In this document: in pieces, positions 6,467 to 15,936 of the stretch
Numbering within the stretch: position 1 is the stretch's first letter
Layout of the letters: every line of letters starts with the position of its first letter
Assembly (NCBI RefSeq): GCF_900155945.1
Contig: NZ_FTMN01000010.1
Location: 1-64,000 of the forward strand
Length of the DNA: 64,000 nt
From: Marinobacterium stanieri
GTDB taxonomy: Bacteria; Pseudomonadota; Gammaproteobacteria; Pseudomonadales; Balneatricaceae
Direction: 5' to 3'
The notes under the pieces: model-generated
The model's database searches: none
Told to the model about the DNA's origin: nothing
Seen by the model: only the letters and a program-made list of their open reading frames with translations
Made by a program: the position numbers and the translations under genes

Positions 6467-7145
6467 ATATATAAAGGCCATAATACACCTCAATATTTTA
6501 GACACTAAAAAGTGCCTAGAAAAAAACCCTTATTCATACGATAAAAATACCGGATTTGAAATAATAGACTATGATAATAATAATATAAGCTGTAAGTATT
6601 TTGAACGTATCGTAGATGAAGAAATAATTATAGACCCTTTTGGAAACGAAATAATAAACTCATCCACAAGATATTTAATCGTGAACTTTAGGATTTTAAA
6701 TATAACAAAAAACAATTACTTACTATCAGTACAGAGTCCTCCAAGAAATCTTGGCAATATGATTGACTCGCTTTCAAGCACATTAGACAGCAATATATTT
6801 ATATCAAATATAACACTAGATATAGCTTCTTTTTACGAGCGAATACTTGAAAATAAAGAAATAGAAGATAGTCGTGTTGAAAAGATAAAATTTAAAGGAA
6901 TATCTATTAATAAAAGTTCTTCAGCAGAGTTGACCGTATCTTCTTCCAGTGATGCATACGAAGATGCACTAGATTATATAGGGCGAAAGAACTCAATTAT
7001 AAACAACATAAAAATTCGTTCTTCATACAAAGGCGAAAAAACATCTATTCTTATTTCAGAAACTTCACTTATAAACTGTAGTGAGAGCTTAACGCCTCTT
7101 ATAGAGGATATATTTGTCGATTATATTTCTGCGAGTTTAAATTGA
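6444..7145 (+). CDS. Unknown protein, gene 3 of AT-rich operon
   Basis: A protein of up to 233 residues, very rich in Ile, Asn, Lys and Ser, without membrane segments or a recognisable motif. ATG codons at 6444, 6447 and 6453 are all possible starts and lie inside the end of gene 2, so translation is probably coupled. Predicted secondary structure looks mainly beta. A strong terminator follows at 7164. It is the most AT-rich of the three genes, which suggests horizontal transfer of the whole unit. No function can be assigned. Confidence 0.5.
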   Translation: MMKMDKFKYIKAIIHLNILDTKKCLEKNPYSYDKNTGFEIIDYDNNNISCKYFERIVDEEIIIDPFGNEIINSSTRYLIVNFRILNITKNNYLLSVQSPPRNLGNMIDSLSSTLDSNIFISNITLDIASFYERILENKEIEDSRVEKIKFKGISINKSSSAELTVSSSSDAYEDALDYIGRKNSIINNIKIRSSYKGEKTSILISETSLINCSESLTPLIEDIFVDYISASLN

Positions 7146-7163
7146 TATGCTATAAAAAAATCA

Positions 7164-7196
7164 AATAAGCCGCTAAAACTTGGCGGCTTATTTTAA
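7164..7196 (+). terminator. Terminator of the three-gene AT-rich operon
   Basis: AATAAGCCGC (7164-7173) pairs with GCGGCTTATT (7183-7192) around a nine-base loop and is followed by TT. The near-symmetric A/T flanks would let it work in both directions. Confidence 0.85.
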
Positions 7197-7304
7197 CCTC
7201 AAAAAATAAGAACTGACCAGCCGAAGATATAGCTTTTAGCGTTCTCTCCACCACTGCTTCCAAGTATCGAATCACTTCAGTTCTGACCCCAGGCACTGCA
7301 CACG

Positions 7305-7625
7305 CTAGCTTCCGGTCATTTCCTTTATACGCTTCTGCACAAGGTCAAACGTCACCTTCACGGGTCTGTCCGTCTCCCGGCGACCTTGAACATTTGTAGA
7401 GGCAAAGCGATTGCTTTGATCCATCCTCAGACGCTTTTCAGTATTGGAGCGTCTATCAACCACTGATGCCCGCCGTTCAGGCCCTTCGTACCGGTCAAAC
7501 GTGAATTGCTTCCACCAGTCCTCAGCTAGCGCAAAGGTAGCTACCAGTGGGCTCCGGGTACTGCCATCTTCATCTACCCAATAGTAAACAATACGCCCTT
7601 CAACCAAATCTTTAACCAGGTACAT
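7305..7625 (-). CDS. Conserved-looking small hypothetical protein
   Basis: A 106-residue basic protein. The first half (YLVKDLVEGRIVYYWVDEDGSTRSP) reads like a small beta domain. The middle carries YEGPERRASVVDRRS, an ERR...DRR motif that recurs in uncharacterised proteobacterial proteins and sometimes next to PilZ domains. No signal or membrane segment. It returns to the base composition of the chromosome and probably marks the first resident gene after the accessory block. The start at 7625 is the only good ATG. Function unknown. Confidence 0.5.
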   Translation of the reverse strand: MYLVKDLVEGRIVYYWVDEDGSTRSPLVATFALAEDWWKQFTFDRYEGPERRASVVDRRSNTEKRLRMDQSNRFASTNVQGRRETDRPVKVTFDLVQKRIKEMTGS

Positions 7626-7838
7626 ACCGACACTCGATCTGACTTTTTAAGTATGTACGCACTTTAGATTTAATACGACTTAAAATCAAATTATGACATT
7701 TAAGACATAGCATTCATCTAACCTCCTTGACCCTCTCTACAACTGACCATTCCAAACTTCACCGCAGCCCAACTCACTGATTTTGCTACTATAGATGCAC
7801 CAGACTCCGCCTCCCCCAGCAACCACAGGACAGAATCG

Positions 7839-8771
7839 ATGCAGCAGTTCAGCCCGCGAGCTCTTGAGTATTTAAATGCGGTGGAACGTTTTGGCACCAT
7901 CCGCAAGGCGGCGGCACGGTTGAATGTGGACCCGTCGGCAGTGAGCCGGCAGTTATCGCAGCTCGAGGATACGGTAGGGATGCCGGTGTGGGACCGGATG
8001 AATGCCAGCAACCCGATTACGCCTGCCGGAGCGGAGTTGCTGCGTTACTACAAACAGATGAAGGCCAGTGAGGCGGCGACGCTGTCGCGCCTGCATGACC
8101 TGATCGGGTTACGTCGGGGTGAGGTTCGCATTGCGGTGGGTGAAGGCTTTATCAGTGACCTTATCTCTTCGTCGCTGCAAAGCTTTCTTACCGCCTATAC
8201 CGGCATTCAGATCGGGGTGGAGATTGCCGGTGCCAAGGATGCGGTGCAGATGCTGGAAGATGACCAGATCGACTTTGCCATCGCCTATGCGCCAGCGCGG
8301 AACCCCAAGCTGCACTGCCTGATCGAAAAGCATCATCCGCTGAATTTGATCACCCCCTATGATCACCCGCTGGCTCAGGCCACCGAGCCGCTGACCTTTA
8401 ATGACATTACGGATACACCGCTGGCACTGATCGACAGCTCCACCGGCATGGGTCGGCTGGTCAGTTTTGTGGAAGAGATCAGTCATGTTCGCCTGGAACC
8501 GCGGCTTAGAACGAACTCGGTGGCGGTGCTGAAGAACTTTGTCAGCTCCGGCATGGGCATCACTTTTATGCCCAAACTCACCGTCATTGATGAGGTGCGC
8601 GCCGGCAAAATCCGCGTGGTACCCACCGCTCACTCCGCCCTGTCGCAGGCCCGCATTCGGGTGCTCTGTGTTGAGGGGCGTGAACTCACCCTGGCCGCTC
8701 AGGCCTTTCTGGACCACCTCAAGCAGTCAATGTCGTTTTTGATGGCAGACGCCGACGAGATCGACTGTTGA
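7839..8771 (+). CDS. LysR-family transcriptional regulator of the TRAP operon
   Basis: A 310-residue protein. Residues 1-62 form the LysR winged HTH (RALEYLNAVERFGTIRKAAARLNVDPSAVSRQLSQLE), and residues about 90-300 form the periplasmic-binding-like effector domain. It lies 92 bases upstream of a TRAP transporter operon in the same direction; a dyad fitting a LysR site is in the gap. It most likely responds to the transported solute or its breakdown product. Family assignment is firm; the ligand is not known. Confidence 0.9.
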   Translation: MQQFSPRALEYLNAVERFGTIRKAAARLNVDPSAVSRQLSQLEDTVGMPVWDRMNASNPITPAGAELLRYYKQMKASEAATLSRLHDLIGLRRGEVRIAVGEGFISDLISSSLQSFLTAYTGIQIGVEIAGAKDAVQMLEDDQIDFAIAYAPARNPKLHCLIEKHHPLNLITPYDHPLAQATEPLTFNDITDTPLALIDSSTGMGRLVSFVEEISHVRLEPRLRTNSVAVLKNFVSSGMGITFMPKLTVIDEVRAGKIRVVPTAHSALSQARIRVLCVEGRELTLAAQAFLDHLKQSMSFLMADADEIDC

Positions 8772-8792
8772 CTTAAAAGCAACGGTATCAGT

Positions 8793-8814
8793 ATTGCGAT
8801 GTCAACATTGCAAT
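8793..8814. promoter_or_regulatory. Probable LysR operator upstream of the TRAP operon
   Basis: ATTGCGATG-TCAA-CATTGCAAT is a nine-base inverted repeat with one mismatch, 50 bases before the dctP start. TATATAAG, a possible -10 element, starts at the right edge of the dyad (8814). Spacing and symmetry fit a LysR recognition site that also controls the promoter. Confidence 0.6.
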
Positions 8815-8863
8815 ATATAAGGTTGCTGGGTCTTCTCGACAATCGAATAAGGATGATAACGAT

Positions 8864-9877
8864 ATGAAAACATTTGGCTTTATGAAGAAGCTGGCCATGG
8901 GTGTCAGCATGGCAGCATTTGTCGGAGCCCTGCAGGCTCAGACAATTAACCTGAGTTACAACGGCGCCCCGGATGCCGAGAAAAACGCCGTACACCTGTT
9001 CGCGACCAACCTGCAGCGACTGGTGGACGAGAAGACCGACGGCGAAGTCACTCTGAAGCTGTACCCCAACAGCATGCTGGGTGAAGAGCAGGAGCGCATG
9101 GAGCAGGTGATCAACACGCCGAGCCTGAACATCGCCTCTTTCGGTGGTATCTCCCCGCTGTTCCCGGAGATCTTTGTCAGCTCCATCCCGTTCATGTTCG
9201 ATGATTTTGATACTGCGCGCGCATTCTTTGACCAGGGTGAATACTGGAAAGCCGCCCGTAAAGCCTTCTATGAAAGAACCGGTGCTCACCTGATGGCCGT
9301 GGTTGAAGAAGGCGGTTTCCTGGCATTCACCAACAACAAGAAGCCGATCCGCACCCCGGCGGATTTTGAAGGTCTGCGCTTCCGCGCCATGGATAAGAGC
9401 CAGGTTGCGCTGTACGAAGCCTTTGGCGCATCCGGCACACCAATCCCCTGGACCGAAGTGTACCTGGCGCTGCGTACCGGTGTTGCCGATGGCCAGATGA
9501 ACCCGCCGATGTACATCATTCTGGGCAGCCTGCATGAAGTGCAGCAGTACCTGACGCTGGCCAACATCCAGTACTCGGACCAGTTCCTGGTTGCCAATGA
9601 CGAGCTGCTGTCCAGCCTGAGCGACGAACACCGCAAGGCGCTGGAAGAAGCCGCGGTTGAAGCCAATGCTATCAACCGAGAAGCGGTGCAGAACCAGGTT
9701 GAATCACGCATCCAGTTCCTGGCCGACAACGGCATGGAAGTGTACCGCCCGACCGCTGAAGATCTGCAGAAGTTCAAGGAAGCCGGTCAGCCGTCTTACC
9801 TGAAATGGCTGGAAGAGCAGTCCATCGATCAGAAGTGGATTGATATGGCCATGCGCGACGTTGAAGCGCTGAAGTAA
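8864..9877 (+). CDS. dctP: TRAP transporter solute-binding protein (DctP family)
   Basis: A 337-residue periplasmic receptor. A signal peptide of about 26 residues ends at GALQA-QT. The mature protein starts TINLSYNGAPDAEKNAVHLFA and has the DctP/TAXI-unrelated fold features GGISPLFPEIFVSSIPFMF, GGFLAFTNNKKPIRTPADFEGLRFRAM and TGVADGQMNPP. The Arg in LRFRAM is the conserved carboxylate-binding residue of the family. It would capture an organic acid or carboxylated amino compound and deliver it to DctQM encoded next. The substrate is unknown; linkage to a VanX-type dipeptidase hints at a peptide-derived or D-amino compound. Confidence 0.92.
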   Translation: MKTFGFMKKLAMGVSMAAFVGALQAQTINLSYNGAPDAEKNAVHLFATNLQRLVDEKTDGEVTLKLYPNSMLGEEQERMEQVINTPSLNIASFGGISPLFPEIFVSSIPFMFDDFDTARAFFDQGEYWKAARKAFYERTGAHLMAVVEEGGFLAFTNNKKPIRTPADFEGLRFRAMDKSQVALYEAFGASGTPIPWTEVYLALRTGVADGQMNPPMYIILGSLHEVQQYLTLANIQYSDQFLVANDELLSSLSDEHRKALEEAAVEANAINREAVQNQVESRIQFLADNGMEVYRPTAEDLQKFKEAGQPSYLKWLEEQSIDQKWIDMAMRDVEALK

Positions 9878-9887
9878 TCGAAAACCC

Positions 9888-9909
9888 AGGGTGCCCGTCC
9901 GGGCACCCT
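9888..9909 (+). other. Intercistronic hairpin between dctP and dctQ
   Basis: AGGGTGCCC (9888-9896) pairs perfectly with GGGCACCCT (9901-9909) around GTCC, without a T-tract. A stable hairpin here is typical of TRAP operons, where it protects the abundant binding-protein mRNA or limits read-through to the permease genes. The role is inferred. Confidence 0.75.
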
Positions 9910-9922
9910 CGTGAGGCTCACC

Positions 9923-10417
9923 ATGAATATTTCTCGAATTCGGTCAGGCCTGGTCTCGGGCCTGTGGACCCTTTCGACGCTAATGCTGTGCGGAAATGTC
10001 ATCGTCCTCTTGTATGGAGTGTTTGCCCGCTACCTGGTGAACCACTCTCCGTTCTGGATGGATGAACTCTCGCGCTACCTGATTATTGGCTGTGTCATGC
10101 TGGTGGCCGGGGTGGTTTATCTGAAAGACGACCATATGCGCGTCACCGTCTTGCAGGGTGTTTTGAAGGGCAAACCGCGCAAGGCACTGCAGGTGTATCA
10201 CTGGATCATCATTACGGCCCTCAGCGCCTATGTCTGCTACAGCAGCGCCATGTATGCCCTGTCTGTCACCAAGTTCACCACCATGGGACTGGGCATCAGC
10301 AAGTCCATTCCGTTGATGGCAATTCCTATCGGTTTTGGCCTGCTGGCGGTGATCTCGCTATTGATGGGCCCGTTTTATCACGATAAGAATAAAGACTCGG
10401 AGCAACCCGTATGCTAA
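9923..10417 (+). CDS. dctQ: TRAP transporter small permease (DctQ family)
   Basis: A 164-residue membrane protein with four hydrophobic segments (about residues 15-40, 50-70, 90-112 and 128-150). The family signature ARYLVNHSPFWMDELSRYL is in the first loop. ATG 9923 follows GTGAGG at a good distance; an in-frame GTG at 9911 is part of that ribosome site. It overlaps dctM by seven bases. It forms the membrane complex with DctM that couples solute uptake to a sodium gradient. Confidence 0.9.
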   Translation: MNISRIRSGLVSGLWTLSTLMLCGNVIVLLYGVFARYLVNHSPFWMDELSRYLIIGCVMLVAGVVYLKDDHMRVTVLQGVLKGKPRKALQVYHWIIITALSAYVCYSSAMYALSVTKFTTMGLGISKSIPLMAIPIGFGLLAVISLLMGPFYHDKNKDSEQPVC

Positions 10418-11688
10418 TCGCCATTCTGGCCACATTCGTTGTGAATGTGCTCCTTGGGCTGCCATTGTTTATCTGTTTGATGGTGTCGGCCATTGTCGGC
10501 TTTTTCTTTGTCGACCTCGGTCTACTCAGCCGCATGCTGCCGCAGCAGATCTTCAGCGGCATTGATGTCTTCTCGCTGATGGCGATCCCCCTGTTCATTC
10601 TGGCCGGTAATCTGATGAACGGCGCGGGCCTGACCCAGCAGCTCATCCGCCTGGCCAACTCCATAGTCGGGCACCTGCGCGGCGGCCTGGGCTATGTGAA
10701 TGTGGTCTCAAGCGTATTCTTTGCCGGTGTAAACGGCTCGGCTGTGGCCGACACCTCGGCGCTGGGTTCACTGCTGGTTCCGGCGATGAAGAAGGAAGGC
10801 TACGCTCCCAGCTATGCTGCTGGTCTGACGGCGGGCAGCTCGCTGATTGGCCCGATCATTCCGCCCAGCATTTTCATGATCCTGTACGCCTCTCTCACCA
10901 ACACCTCGGTAGGCGATCTGTTCCTTGGTGGTGTGATTCCCGGTCTGGTTTTGGGTCTGGCCTTCATGCTGATGAACTGGCTGTATGCGCGCAAGGCGAA
11001 TATCGAAGCCCAGCATGACCGCCCCAGCATCAAGAATGTAGCCTTGTCGTTTGTTAAGGCGTCACCGGCACTGATTGCACCGTTCATCATTGTTGCCGGT
11101 ATCGTGTTCGGTTTTGTCACACCGACCGAATCGGGCGCGCTGATTGTGGCTTATGCCTTCGCCGTGGGTTTCATCAGCCGCAACCTGACCCTGAAATCCG
11201 CCTGGAAAGCCCTGGCTGAAACGACCCTGCTCTCCAGCGCCATCTTCCTGATCATTGCCGCTTCTGCCGTTGTCAGCTGGTTGCTGGCCTATGCACAGGT
11301 ACCGGAACACTTCGCCACGCTGTTACAGCCGTTTGCCGATAACCCGGTACTTATTCTGTTGATGCTCAGCCTGATCACCTTTGGTGTGGGCATGCTGATG
11401 GAAGAGGTGTCATCACTGATGCTGCTGACGCCGGTATTCCTACCGGTCGCCCTGCACGCCGGTATCGACCCCGTGCACCTGGGTATCGTGATTACGATGA
11501 ATATCACCATCGCCTTGATCACCCCGCCCATGGGCGCCTGTGTATTCGTGGCGGCCGCTGTGAGCAAGCTGGATATCACAGTGATGTTCAAGGCGATCTG
11601 GCCGTTTGTACTGGTTGCCATCGCGGTACTGCTGACCGTTATTTTCTTCCCGTCGCTGACGCTATTTATTCCGAGCCTGTTTCAATAA
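10411..11688 (+). CDS. dctM: TRAP transporter large permease (DctM family)
   Basis: A 425-residue polytopic membrane protein with about twelve hydrophobic segments. Conserved DctM stretches are visible: LMAIPLFILAGNLMNGAG, GVNGSAVADTSALGSLL and GLTAGSSLIGPIIPPSI. It is the translocation channel of the TRAP system, driven by sodium. The start lies inside the end of dctQ, so the two subunits are coupled. The VanX-like gene starts four bases after its stop. Confidence 0.93.
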   Translation: MLIAILATFVVNVLLGLPLFICLMVSAIVGFFFVDLGLLSRMLPQQIFSGIDVFSLMAIPLFILAGNLMNGAGLTQQLIRLANSIVGHLRGGLGYVNVVSSVFFAGVNGSAVADTSALGSLLVPAMKKEGYAPSYAAGLTAGSSLIGPIIPPSIFMILYASLTNTSVGDLFLGGVIPGLVLGLAFMLMNWLYARKANIEAQHDRPSIKNVALSFVKASPALIAPFIIVAGIVFGFVTPTESGALIVAYAFAVGFISRNLTLKSAWKALAETTLLSSAIFLIIAASAVVSWLLAYAQVPEHFATLLQPFADNPVLILLMLSLITFGVGMLMEEVSSLMLLTPVFLPVALHAGIDPVHLGIVITMNITIALITPPMGACVFVAAAVSKLDITVMFKAIWPFVLVAIAVLLTVIFFPSLTLFIPSLFQ

Positions 11689-11691
11689 GAC

Positions 11692-12453
11692 ATGAACGAT
11701 TTTTACAAAGACGTAATACCTGAGCGTGCCATGCCTGACTGGGAAACCTATCAGGCCACGCCCATTATCGAGTGCCAGGACGCACTGGTGCCGGTCAGCG
11801 TATCCAAACGGATTGCGGTTTATCCGGCCTACTACAAGATGAATGTGGCCAACTCGATTCCCGAGTGCCATGTGCGTTCACAGGTGTTTGAGCGTTTGCT
11901 GCAGGCCGCCAGTCTGCTCCCGGATGATATCCAGCTGGTGGTGCTGGATGGCTGGCGTCCGTTTTCGGTACAGCAATACCTGTTCGATACGCTGGTTAAC
12001 CTGATCCGCCATGCCAATGAAGGCATGACAGCGGAGGAAGTTGAACTGGAAGCACGTAACCTGGTGTCGCCCCCCAGCACTGACCCGAGCGCGCCCAGCC
12101 CGCACCTGACAGGTGGGTCAGTGGACGTAACCCTGGCCGATATGGATGGACGTTTCCTGGATATGGGGACGCTGTTTGATGAGGCGAACCCGCTATCCTG
12201 GAGCTGTGCACTGGAACAGAAATCCTGCAATGCGGAGGAGCTTCAGGCCCGGGATAACCGTCGTTTGCTGTTCAATGTCATGCGTCAGGCCGGATTTACC
12301 AATCTGCCAAGCGAGTGGTGGCATTACGATTTCGGTAACCAGCTTTGGGCGTACAACTCAGGGGCTGACAACGCCATATACGGCGCCACCAGCCTGCCGG
12401 GGATCGAAAAGCTGTGGCAAAAACAGCTTAAAAGCCACCCGCAGCCCATCTGA
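11692..12453 (+). CDS. D-alanyl-D-alanine dipeptidase, VanX/DdpX type
   Basis: A 253-residue zinc peptidase of family M15D, with no signal peptide, so cytoplasmic. The motifs are complete: DGWRP near residue 85 (transition-state arginine), SPHLTGGSVDV near 136-146 (zinc ligands His and Asp in SxHxxGxxxD), and EWWHYDF near 207-213 (catalytic Glu and third zinc ligand His). Such enzymes cut D-Ala-D-Ala or related D,D-dipeptides. There is no vanH or vanA neighbour, so vancomycin resistance is unlikely; being fourth in a LysR-TRAP operon points to catabolism of an imported dipeptide. The start at 11692 is four bases after dctM. Confidence 0.88.
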   Translation: MNDFYKDVIPERAMPDWETYQATPIIECQDALVPVSVSKRIAVYPAYYKMNVANSIPECHVRSQVFERLLQAASLLPDDIQLVVLDGWRPFSVQQYLFDTLVNLIRHANEGMTAEEVELEARNLVSPPSTDPSAPSPHLTGGSVDVTLADMDGRFLDMGTLFDEANPLSWSCALEQKSCNAEELQARDNRRLLFNVMRQAGFTNLPSEWWHYDFGNQLWAYNSGADNAIYGATSLPGIEKLWQKQLKSHPQPI

Positions 12454-12468
12454 CTTCAGGTAAAAAAC

Positions 12469-12504
12469 AAAAATGCCACGCCCCTCTCAAGGCGTGGCAT
12501 TTTT
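12469..12504. terminator. Bidirectional terminator between vanX-like and DUF4214 genes
   Basis: AAAAATGCCACGCC (12469-12482) pairs with GGCGTGGCATTTTT (12491-12504). The A and T flanks give a T-tract on both strands, serving the two convergent genes. Confidence 0.92.
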
Positions 12505-12524
12505 CGTTTCAGGCGCGGTCTGCC

Positions 12525-13514
<990 letters not shown>

Positions 13515-13908
13515 GACACACCCTTGTTCAGCAAAGTTCAGGAACATACGTAACCGCACGCAGGTACACACCTGTAAGCCGGTTCAGACTAAAACGCCTA
13601 CAGACTGCGATGATCAGGCTTAACCGCTGCTGAGCCATCTAAAGGCGAACTCATATCCTTGGTGTAACCTACACTATAGTTGACGCAAACCTGACAAAGG
13701 TCTGCTCTTAGTGAACAATTGTGTAAACATGTGATCTGACTCCGTCGACAGACGCTATAGGTGTCTGGCAGGGTGTGCATACATTATTGCGGCATAAATT
13801 GTTACACTGTAACCGCTGACAGACTTCATCAAACCGGCTTCAGCTCATTGGTCTGAGGTTTACTTTCATTTTGGCCTGTTCCTGCGCAGGTCTCCTTGGT
13901 CAAACGCA
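13515..13908. other. Intergenic region between divergent genes, no gene seen
   Basis: 394 bases between the leftward DUF4214 gene and the rightward GGDEF gene. Short open frames here lack ribosome sites and family features. Promoters for both genes must lie here, but I cannot place a convincing -35/-10 pair. Confidence 0.5.
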
Positions 13909-14880
13909 ATGAATTATCAGGACCTGGAAACCGCCTTCACACTCTCGGCCCGTCTGCTTGAGTCCAGTAACTATCATGATCTGACACGATCATTGATCGA
14001 GCAGCTGCAGACATTTGATGGTGTGGAGGAGGTCTTCTCCTACGAAATTCTTGCGCGTCAGGACAAAAAGCCTGACGAGCCGGATATCCTGGTACGTCGC
14101 TTTCCCATGTCATTGGATGAGAACTACATCGATGACAACCACGAAATCATCCGCACCATCGCGTTCGAGGGAAAGCAGGGTGTCAGCTTTACCCACTTCG
14201 ATAATGCCCCCCATATCCTGATCTATATCTGCGAGCACACCGTGCCCGAGCGGCTGGTGCTGATAAAAGGTGAGGTCTCACCCTATGATGCGGAGTTGAT
14301 TCGCGGGCTGGCGTTGATCTATGAGCGCCAGGTGAAAATGTTCGATACCAAGGAACGAGATCCGCTAACGCTACTCAACAACCGCCAGACGCTGCCTATC
14401 ACGCTAAACCAGGTCATGGATTTCTATCGCGGTCGTGAAGAGGAAACATACAAATCCTGGGTCGCCGTGTTGGATATCGACCATTTCAAAAGCATCAACG
14501 ATAACTTTGGCCACCTTTACGGTGATGAAGTCCTGATCCACTTTGCCAACTTGATGAAGCGCGAGTTTCGCTACTCCGACTTTCTGTTCCGCTACGGTGG
14601 AGAAGAGTTCCTGGTCATTATCAACCGAACGGATTCCGCCGGCGCAGAGAAGGCACTGGAGCGCTTCCGAGAGTGTGTGGAACAGTACGACTTCCCCTCC
14701 GGACAGATTACCGTGAGTATTGGTTGTACTCCCATCTCACCGGATCAGCCCATCAGCAATATCATTGAAATTGCTGACGAAGCCCTGTACACCTCCAAGT
14801 CTTCAGGCCGCAACTGCATTACCATGCAGACCGAGAGCAACAAAGCCGCGCCGGAAGAAAGTGAAGTCGAACTTTTCTAG
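13909..14880 (+). CDS. Diguanylate cyclase with an N-terminal sensor region
   Basis: A 323-residue soluble protein. Residues 1-140 form a GAF-like or unknown sensor domain, and residues about 145-310 a complete GGDEF domain: [33 protein letters not shown] and RYGGEEF near residue 230. RYSD five residues before GGEEF is an intact inhibitory I-site, so product feedback is expected. It makes c-di-GMP from two GTP. The next gene (SDR) starts 22 bases after its stop, possibly co-transcribed. Confidence 0.93.
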   Translation: MNYQDLETAFTLSARLLESSNYHDLTRSLIEQLQTFDGVEEVFSYEILARQDKKPDEPDILVRRFPMSLDENYIDDNHEIIRTIAFEGKQGVSFTHFDNAPHILIYICEHTVPERLVLIKGEVSPYDAELIRGLALIYERQVKMFDTKERDPLTLLNNRQTLPITLNQVMDFYRGREEETYKSWVAVLDIDHFKSINDNFGHLYGDEVLIHFANLMKREFRYSDFLFRYGGEEFLVIINRTDSAGAEKALERFRECVEQYDFPSGQITVSIGCTPISPDQPISNIIEIADEALYTSKSSGRNCITMQTESNKAAPEESEVELF

Positions 14881-14902
14881 CCCAGCCTTACGGAAATATT
14901 GC

Positions 14903-15748
14903 ATGTCGAACACAATCCTTATGACCGGATGCTCCAGCGGTATTGGTCATTTCTGCGCTCTGGCGCTGCGGGCCGATGGCTATCGCGTGCTGGCAACAGC
15001 CCGCAGGCATGAGGATGTTCAACAATTGCAGTCACTCGGCCTGGAAGCCACTCGACTGGATCTGGATTGCTCGGAATCGATTGCAAACGCCGTCAGCTGG
15101 GCACTGGAAAAAACAGACGGACGTTTGGATGCCCTGTTCAATAATGGGGCCTATGGCCAGCCCGGTGCTGTTGAAGACCTGAGCCGAGAAGTACTGCGCG
15201 CACAGTTCGAAACCAATCTGTTTGGCTGGGTTGAACTGACCAATCGTGTGATCCCGGTGATGCGTCGACAGGGCTCAGGCCGCATCATCATGAACTCCTC
15301 GGTGCTGGGACTGGCGGCCATGAAATACCGCGGTGCCTACAATGCATCCAAGTTTGCCCTCGAAGGCCTTACTGATACCTATCGTCAGGAACTGGCCGGC
15401 AGCGGTATCGAAATGATGCTGATTGAGCCCGGACCAATCACCAGTTCATTCCGGCAGCACGCACTTAGTGCTTTCAAGCGCAATATCGACTACACCAACA
15501 GCGCCCACGCGGACATTTATGCTGGCGTTCTCAAGCGACTGGAAGGCACCGGTGAGGAAGGTTCAGCCTTTACCCTCGGACCTGAGGCGGTTTACAAGGC
15601 CCTGAAACATGCCCTGGAGAGCAAGCGTCCTCGCGCACGCTACTATGTCACGACCCCCACCTATATTCTGGGTTATTTGCGCCGAGTGCTGCCAACCCGC
15701 TGGCTCGACCGCATCCTGATCAGCGCAGCCGACAGTGAAAACAAGTAA
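14903..15748 (+). CDS. Short-chain dehydrogenase/reductase
   Basis: A 281-residue classical SDR. The cofactor motif TGCSSGIG is at residues 8-15, NNGA near 85, the catalytic Ser in MNSSVLG near 133 and YNASK (Tyr-Lys) near 150. LIEPGPI follows the active site. Residues in the first beta-turn (ARR after the second strand) favour NADP. The ATG at 14903 is 8 bases before the TGxxxGIG strand; a longer open frame is an extension into the upstream gene. The substrate is not predictable; the subgroup resembles YbbO-like oxidoreductases. Confidence 0.88.
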   Translation: MSNTILMTGCSSGIGHFCALALRADGYRVLATARRHEDVQQLQSLGLEATRLDLDCSESIANAVSWALEKTDGRLDALFNNGAYGQPGAVEDLSREVLRAQFETNLFGWVELTNRVIPVMRRQGSGRIIMNSSVLGLAAMKYRGAYNASKFALEGLTDTYRQELAGSGIEMMLIEPGPITSSFRQHALSAFKRNIDYTNSAHADIYAGVLKRLEGTGEEGSAFTLGPEAVYKALKHALESKRPRARYYVTTPTYILGYLRRVLPTRWLDRILISAADSENK

Positions 15749-15936
15749 GCCCTTGGATTGAGGCCTTAAAGGAATATTGCGCCAGGACAACAAAACACCT
15801 GTATACCGGTGCTTTGATCCAATCCTGCCCCCTGTCTCGTAAACACAACAGTAAAATCCCTTTCAGGTCATTGGCCTGCTGCTATTTTCATTGCTACGCC
15901 TGATTTTCAGATGTAGCACCTAATCTGGATGCACCC

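Noticed and set aside
7243-7250. CTCCACCA after the AT-rich operon, resembling the end of the att-site RNA gene.
   Set aside because: Only eight bases match and there is no T-arm or terminator, so it cannot be called a second attachment site.
11692-12453. A vancomycin-resistance cluster, because of the VanX-like gene.
   Set aside because: No vanH, vanA/B or VanRS genes; the organism is Gram-negative and the gene belongs to a TRAP operon.
13598-13780. A 60-codon leftward open frame in the DUF4214/GGDEF gap.
   Set aside because: No ribosome site and no family resemblance; it lies in a region that should carry promoters.
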